The notes beneath the pieces were generated by a model. It saw nothing but the letters and a program-made list of their open reading frames with translations. It made no database searches and had not been told where the DNA came from. This document shows positions 53,307 to 57,195 of a stretch of 57,195 nucleotides of DNA, one piece after another. Location of the stretch: contig JAUHWG010000045.1 of the NCBI GenBank assembly GCA_030424595.1, positions 1 to 57,195 on the forward strand, read 5' to 3'. A program made the translations under genes and the position numbers. The DNA is from Polyangia bacterium. Lineage in GTDB: Bacteria; Myxococcota_A; Polyangia; Nannocystales; Nannocystaceae. Within the stretch, counting starts at the first letter, position 1; each line of letters opens with the position of its first letter.

Positions 53307-54737
53307 ATGACCGCCGATCCCAAGCCACCGTTCACCCCTGCTTTTTGGACGGCGAACGTCGTCGAGCTCCTGGAGCGCGCGGCTTGGTACGGCGTATTCG
53401 TCGCGATCACGCTCTACCTCAGCCGGATCCTCGGCTACTCCGACATCGAGGCGGCGACGGTCTCCGGGGTCTTCTCGGCCGGGCTCTACCTCCTGCCGAC
53501 ATTCTCGGGGGCGCTCGCCGACAAGATCGGCTTTCGCCGGGCGCTCCTGCTGGCCTTCGCCCTCCTGACGGTCGGCTACGCCGGCATGTGGCTGCTGCCG
53601 GTGCTCTTCGAGAGCGCAGGTCTCGCGGAGTACGGCGTCAACGTCGAGTTCACGGGCCTCCAGGACAGCTCCTATCGCTGGCTCTTCCTGCCGGTGATGC
53701 TCTTCGTCATGGTCGGCGGCTCCTTCATCAAGTCGGTGATCACCGCGACCGTCGCCCGCGAGACGACCTCCGAGAACCGCGCCCGCGGCTATTCGATCTT
53801 CTACGCGATGGTCAACATCGGCGCCTTCGGCGGAAAGACGGTCGTCAAGCCGCTGCGCGAGGCCCTGGGCAACGAGGGGCTGATCGTCCTCAACCTCTTC
53901 TCGGCGTCGATGACCGCCCTCGCGTTCGTCCTCGTCTTCTTCCTCTACAGGAGCGTCCGCCCCGACGGCGCCACGAGCAAGAGCCTCGCCGAGACCTGGG
54001 CTGCCCTCAAGGCCGTGCTCAGCCGCGCTCGCCTGGTCATCCTCACCCTGATCATCACCGGCTTTTGGATGGTCCAGCACCAGCTCTACGCGACCATGCC
54101 GAAGTACGTCCTGCGGATGGCCGGCGAGGACGCGTCGCCCTCGTGGTACGCCAACATCAACCCCGCGGTCGTCGTCCTCACGGTCGGCGCCGTGACGATG
54201 TTGATGCGCCGCCGCTCGGCCCTCACCTCGATGACCGTCGGCATGTTCATCATGCCCTTCTCGGCCTTCTTCATGGCCTCGGGCAACATGATCGAGTCCG
54301 GCGAGATCCTCGGCTTTCACACCGTCGCGTTCATGATGATCGTCGGCATCGCCTTCCAGGGGCTCGCGGAGAGCTTCATCTCCCCGCGCTACCTCGAGTA
54401 CTTCTCGCGCCAGGCCCCGTCCGGCGAAGAGGGGCTCTACCTCGGCTTTAGCCACCTCCACTCCTTCATCGCCTCGCTCCTCGGCTTCATCACCTCAGGC
54501 TTTCTCCTCGACGCCTACTGCCCCGACCCGGGGACCCTCACGGCGGCCGAGCAAGCCCGCTACGCCGCGGCGATCGCCGGCGATGGGCCCATGCCTGCGG
54601 CCTATGCCCACGCCCACTACATCTGGTTTGTCTTCGTCGCCGTCGCCTTGACGTCGGCCTTCGCCCTCGTCGTCTTCGGCAGGGTCGTCGCCTACCAGGA
54701 CCGGCGCAAGGCGAACGTCCAGGGACCCGCGGAGTAG
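53307..54737 (+). CDS. POT/PTR-like MFS transporter
   Basis: 476 aa from ATG 53307. About twelve hydrophobic segments. The first helix carries ELLERAAWYGVFVAITLYL, matching the ExxER motif of proton-dependent oligopeptide transporters, followed by GALADKIGFRRALLLAF, GGSFIKSVITATVARETT and NIGAFGGKTVVKPLRE. An inner-membrane carrier of peptides or similar solutes driven by protons is likely; the substrate is not certain. Confidence 0.85.
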   Translation: MTADPKPPFTPAFWTANVVELLERAAWYGVFVAITLYLSRILGYSDIEAATVSGVFSAGLYLLPTFSGALADKIGFRRALLLAFALLTVGYAGMWLLPVLFESAGLAEYGVNVEFTGLQDSSYRWLFLPVMLFVMVGGSFIKSVITATVARETTSENRARGYSIFYAMVNIGAFGGKTVVKPLREALGNEGLIVLNLFSASMTALAFVLVFFLYRSVRPDGATSKSLAETWAALKAVLSRARLVILTLIITGFWMVQHQLYATMPKYVLRMAGEDASPSWYANINPAVVVLTVGAVTMLMRRRSALTSMTVGMFIMPFSAFFMASGNMIESGEILGFHTVAFMMIVGIAFQGLAESFISPRYLEYFSRQAPSGEEGLYLGFSHLHSFIASLLGFITSGFLLDAYCPDPGTLTAAEQARYAAAIAGDGPMPAAYAHAHYIWFVFVAVALTSAFALVVFGRVVAYQDRRKANVQGPAE

Positions 54738-54804
54738 CGCCGCGGGGCCGCACCGGCCGAGAAGAGCCGAGCGCCCCGCGCTCATCACCGGCGACGCGCG
54801 CCCG

Positions 54805-56361
54805 CTACTGCGGCATGACCTGCTGCTTGAGCGCGACGCCGGTCATGTCCGAGTAGGTGTAGGGGCCGACGAGGCCGCCGACCTCCGCGACCACCTCGTA
54901 GGTCTCCGGGTCGACCTTGAACGCCTTGCTCGCCGACATGTCGACGACCCAGACATACCCCTCAAAGTCGATGCTGACGCCCCAGGGGCTCGAGCAGCCC
55001 GGCAGCGGGATGTTGTTGTTGACGTAGGACTCGGTCTCGACGTCGATGTGGACCAGGCGACAGCCGTTGCTGCCCGCGCCCCAGACGTTGCCGTCCGCGT
55101 CGGCCATGATCCCGTTGACCCGCGTACCGCCGGAGTTGGGCAGCGTCGTCCAGGTGTTGTCGACGTGATCCCAGTGGTACACGCCCTCGCCGAAGCAGGC
55201 CCCCGCCCAGATGTCGCCGTTACCGTCGAGGGTCATCCCGTACTTGCAGCCGTTGGGGTTGCCGAGGTCGGTGATCTCGACCGTCTCGGCGTCGATCTTG
55301 ACCGTCGGCGAGGTGTTGAGCCCGGTCGCGTAGAAATTTCCAGCGGCATCGACCGCGCCGCCGTAGGGGCTGTAGGAGTTGCCCCACGGGTACGTGACCT
55401 GATCGAGGGTGTCCCCGGTCTGGCCGTCGAGGCGCTCAAAGTGGGCGAGGTAGTTCGAGTCCATCCAGCCGATCCACAGGCGCGGCGGCGGGAACTCGCA
55501 GGTCTCGGGATCCTGGAGGCCCGAGTCCCAGGCGGTCGCCCGCGGCCCGAAGCCGTAGCCCGACGAGGCGATGTCCTTCGTCCAGAGCACACACTCGTCC
55601 TCGCCGAGCGGCTTCACATCGCCGGGCCCGGTCGAGGTCGTGATCATCCCGTCGTTGTTCGCGTCGAAGCAGTCCTGCTCCTTGGCCGCGATCTTGGTCA
55701 CCGCGCCTGGATTGCGGCTCGAGACCGCAACATCACCCTGGAGGTTGACCGAGGTCCGCGACGGGCTGCCGCCGGCGATCCGGTAGCGGCCGACCTCGAC
55801 CGCGGTCTTGGTGTTGATCTTGGAGACCGTGTTCTCGCTCGAGTTGGAGATCCAGATGAACGAGAGGACGTTCTCGAGATCGCCGCCCTCCTGCTGATCA
55901 CAGGGCACCTTGGTGCAGGCGTTGGAGCAGGCGTTGTTGTCGATGTTGTCGCCGTCATCGCAGGCCTCGTCCCCCTCGACGATGCCGTCACCGCAGACCG
56001 GGCCCGGATCCTCCGTCGTCGAGCTGCCGGTGCTGGTCACCGCCGTCGTCGAGCCCGTCGTCGAGGTCGTCGGGTCGGCCGTAGTGCTGTCGGACTCCGA
56101 CGACGAGTCGGTCGCGGAGTCGCTCGTCGTCTTGCCCTCCGAGTCGCTGTCGCTACCGCCCGCGCTCACGCTCGCGCTCGTCGCCTCAGACGCCGACCCT
56201 TCGCTCGTGGGGCTCGTCGACGCGGAGACCGTCGACGCGGTGGTCCCCGCGGTCGCGCTGTCCGTCGCCCCCGAACCATCGTCGCCGTTGCAGCCGACAG
56301 CGAGGACTGCGGCGAGAGACAAGAGCAGAGGCGATGAAGTGGCGAGGTTGAGGCGCGTCAT
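54805..56361 (-). CDS. linker lipoprotein with DUF4215-type repeat and beta-propeller
   Basis: 518 aa from ATG 56361. Lipobox AVGC, then NGDD and about 100 residues of Ser/Thr/Asp/Ala. A Cys-rich unit VCGDGIVEGDEACDDGDNID with CSNACT is the DUF4215/Myxococcus Cys-rich repeat. The remaining 370 residues form an NHL/Vgb-like propeller: ENTVSKINTKTAVEVGRYRI, GGAVDAAGNFYATGL, GIMADADGNVWGAGSNG, GVSIDFEGYVWVVDMSASKAFKVDPET. Propellers of this type bind ligands or act as lyases; no lyase residues are recognised. Outer-membrane location expected. Confidence 0.87.
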   Translation of the reverse strand: MTRLNLATSSPLLLSLAAVLAVGCNGDDGSGATDSATAGTTASTVSASTSPTSEGSASEATSASVSAGGSDSDSEGKTTSDSATDSSSESDSTTADPTTSTTGSTTAVTSTGSSTTEDPGPVCGDGIVEGDEACDDGDNIDNNACSNACTKVPCDQQEGGDLENVLSFIWISNSSENTVSKINTKTAVEVGRYRIAGGSPSRTSVNLQGDVAVSSRNPGAVTKIAAKEQDCFDANNDGMITTSTGPGDVKPLGEDECVLWTKDIASSGYGFGPRATAWDSGLQDPETCEFPPPRLWIGWMDSNYLAHFERLDGQTGDTLDQVTYPWGNSYSPYGGAVDAAGNFYATGLNTSPTVKIDAETVEITDLGNPNGCKYGMTLDGNGDIWAGACFGEGVYHWDHVDNTWTTLPNSGGTRVNGIMADADGNVWGAGSNGCRLVHIDVETESYVNNNIPLPGCSSPWGVSIDFEGYVWVVDMSASKAFKVDPETYEVVAEVGGLVGPYTYSDMTGVALKQQVMPQ

Positions 56362-56736
56362 GAGCTGATTGGGCCACAACGAACGCTCCCTCACAATCGA
56401 AAACCCGCGCGCCTATCGTGCCACCGCTGTTGAGTATCGCGCCTCCCCGGAGCGCGTCGCCGCAGGCGCACCCGCTCGGACGCACGTCGGAGAGCTGGGC
56501 GACGACCTGAAGAGCTCCGGGTGAACGGGGCATCAGCGGCCCGACGGGGTTGGGCGCAAAGCGGACGACCTCCCCTCCCCGTCGGGGGCCAGCTCGATCG
56601 CGACGCCGCCGAAGAGCGTCCCCGCGTCCGGGGCCCGCCCCCGCACAGGCGGATCTCTCGCTCGGCCGCTCGGCGCGCTCCCCCGGGCAGCTCCCCTCGT
56701 CCCAGAGGATCGGTCGCGTCCGCGGGATCCCCAGCC
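56362..56736. other. 375-bp intergenic region
   Basis: Upstream of the propeller lipoprotein and downstream of the right-edge gene. GGCCCGACGGGG near 56538 and CCCCGTCGGG near 56577 are complementary with about 27 nt between them, a possible terminator for the right-edge gene. No gene seen. Confidence 0.45.
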
Positions 56737-57195
56737 TCAGCCCGGGATCATGCAGAAGGGCGCCTCGATCACCAGCTCATCGCCGGGATCGACCTTGCAC
56801 TCCGTCTCCTTCGGATTTGCGAAGATCCGCACGGTGTCGACCCCTGCAGTGTTCACCTGGATCATGACCGCGTCGGCGTACTCCCCGGGCGCGAGCACCT
56901 GATCGAAGGGCACCTCCTGGTCCAGCGTCTCGACCCCCATCTTGGTCACGTAGACCTCGATCGTCGCCCCAGCGGTCAGATCGACCGCGCCGATGTTGCC
57001 GAGCTGGACCCAGAAGTTCGCCAGGTCCGCGCCCGCACACTCGTTCACGCAGCTCTCGGGCGCGACCACCACCAGATCCGGCGCCGCCGTCCCGTTGTTG
57101 TCCGAGAGGTCGCCCGAGCGGAAGTTGTTGTAGCTCTTCCAGTTTTGCTCGGCGTTTTGCGGGACCGTCCCGTCATCGTTGATGTTCGTGATGTG
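56737..57195 (-). CDS. CARDB-like surface protein, C-terminal part (runs off the right edge)
   Basis: 152 residues from the window edge to the stop at 56737; the start is outside. After NDDGTVPQNAEQNWKSYNNF comes APDLVVVAPESCVNECAGADL, then FWVQLGNIGAVDLTAGATIEVYV and DQVLAPGEYADAVMIQVN, the layout of a CARDB-type immunoglobulin-like adhesion domain. Three or four cysteines suggest an exported protein. It is probably a large secreted protein like the neighbouring lipoproteins. Confidence 0.75.
   Translation of the reverse strand, partial: HITNINDDGTVPQNAEQNWKSYNNFRSGDLSDNNGTAAPDLVVVAPESCVNECAGADLANFWVQLGNIGAVDLTAGATIEVYVTKMGVETLDQEVPFDQVLAPGEYADAVMIQVNTAGVDTVRIFANPKETECKVDPGDELVIEAPFCMIPG

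Overview
The window is chromosomal DNA from a high-G+C myxobacterium. The Nannocystaceae type (Nannocystis, Plesiocystis, Enhygromyxa) is the best guess. The clues are about 70-73% G+C in most of the window, several Hanks-type Ser/Thr kinases, a MYXO-CTERM-like tail, Cys/Asp-rich 'putative metal-binding' repeats, and a family of secreted lipoproteins with long Ser/Thr/Asp linkers. I call 40 protein genes (one cut by the right edge), four serine tRNAs and one tRNA-Trp-like element. All calls come from reading the sequence; no database search was possible.

Layout. 0.2-7.7 kb: a SIR2-like/TPR/pseudokinase fusion, an unrecognised gene overlapping a C_GCAxxG_C_C gene, a divergent M20 amidohydrolase, a TPR protein and a small lipoprotein. 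8-12.5 kb: two histidine kinases, one with a V4R sensor domain and one hybrid with two receivers. 12.9-18.8 kb: cytochrome c lipoprotein, GAF-GGDEF cyclase, guanine deaminase, a small unknown, and an Atg22/UMF1-like MFS carrier. 19-30 kb: three linker lipoproteins, a rhodanese lipoprotein, two Ser/Thr kinases (one probably co-transcribed with a small alarmone-hydrolase-like HD protein), and a MepA-type endopeptidase. 30-42 kb: NAD synthase, a membrane protein, a low-G+C lipoprotein bracketed by 22-bp direct repeats, an LRR protein, an Lhr-type helicase, a DUF4336-type protein, a small membrane protein and a LamG-tail-type (LTD) lipoprotein. 43.3-45.2 kb: an array of four serine tRNAs covering all serine codons, a degenerate tRNA-Trp-like element, and tadA. 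45.4-57 kb: an unknown protein ending in a clamp-binding-like motif, an anchor-L lipoprotein, an Mrr-type endonuclease, an LPMO-like protein, a caspase/CHAT-like protein, a YbjN-like protein, RNase HI, a POT-like carrier, a beta-propeller lipoprotein and a truncated CARDB-like gene.

How it fits together. Most genes are single transcription units, often divergent or convergent. Several convergent gene ends carry strong hairpins or short tandem repeats of 9-13 bp that differ in sequence from place to place. The plausible operons are 3963-2505 (two overlapping genes) and 28433-25405 (kinase plus HD hydrolase). Themes are signalling (two histidine kinases, one GGDEF, two active-looking kinases and one pseudokinase), nucleotide/tRNA metabolism (guaD, nadE, tadA, rnhA), and a large surface lipoprotein inventory.

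The most unusual items are the non-canonical serine tRNA array, the SIR2/pseudokinase fusion with degenerate catalytic residues in both enzyme-like domains, the low-G+C gene whose start region is an exact copy of the next gene's start region, and a stand-alone caspase/CHAT-like protein.
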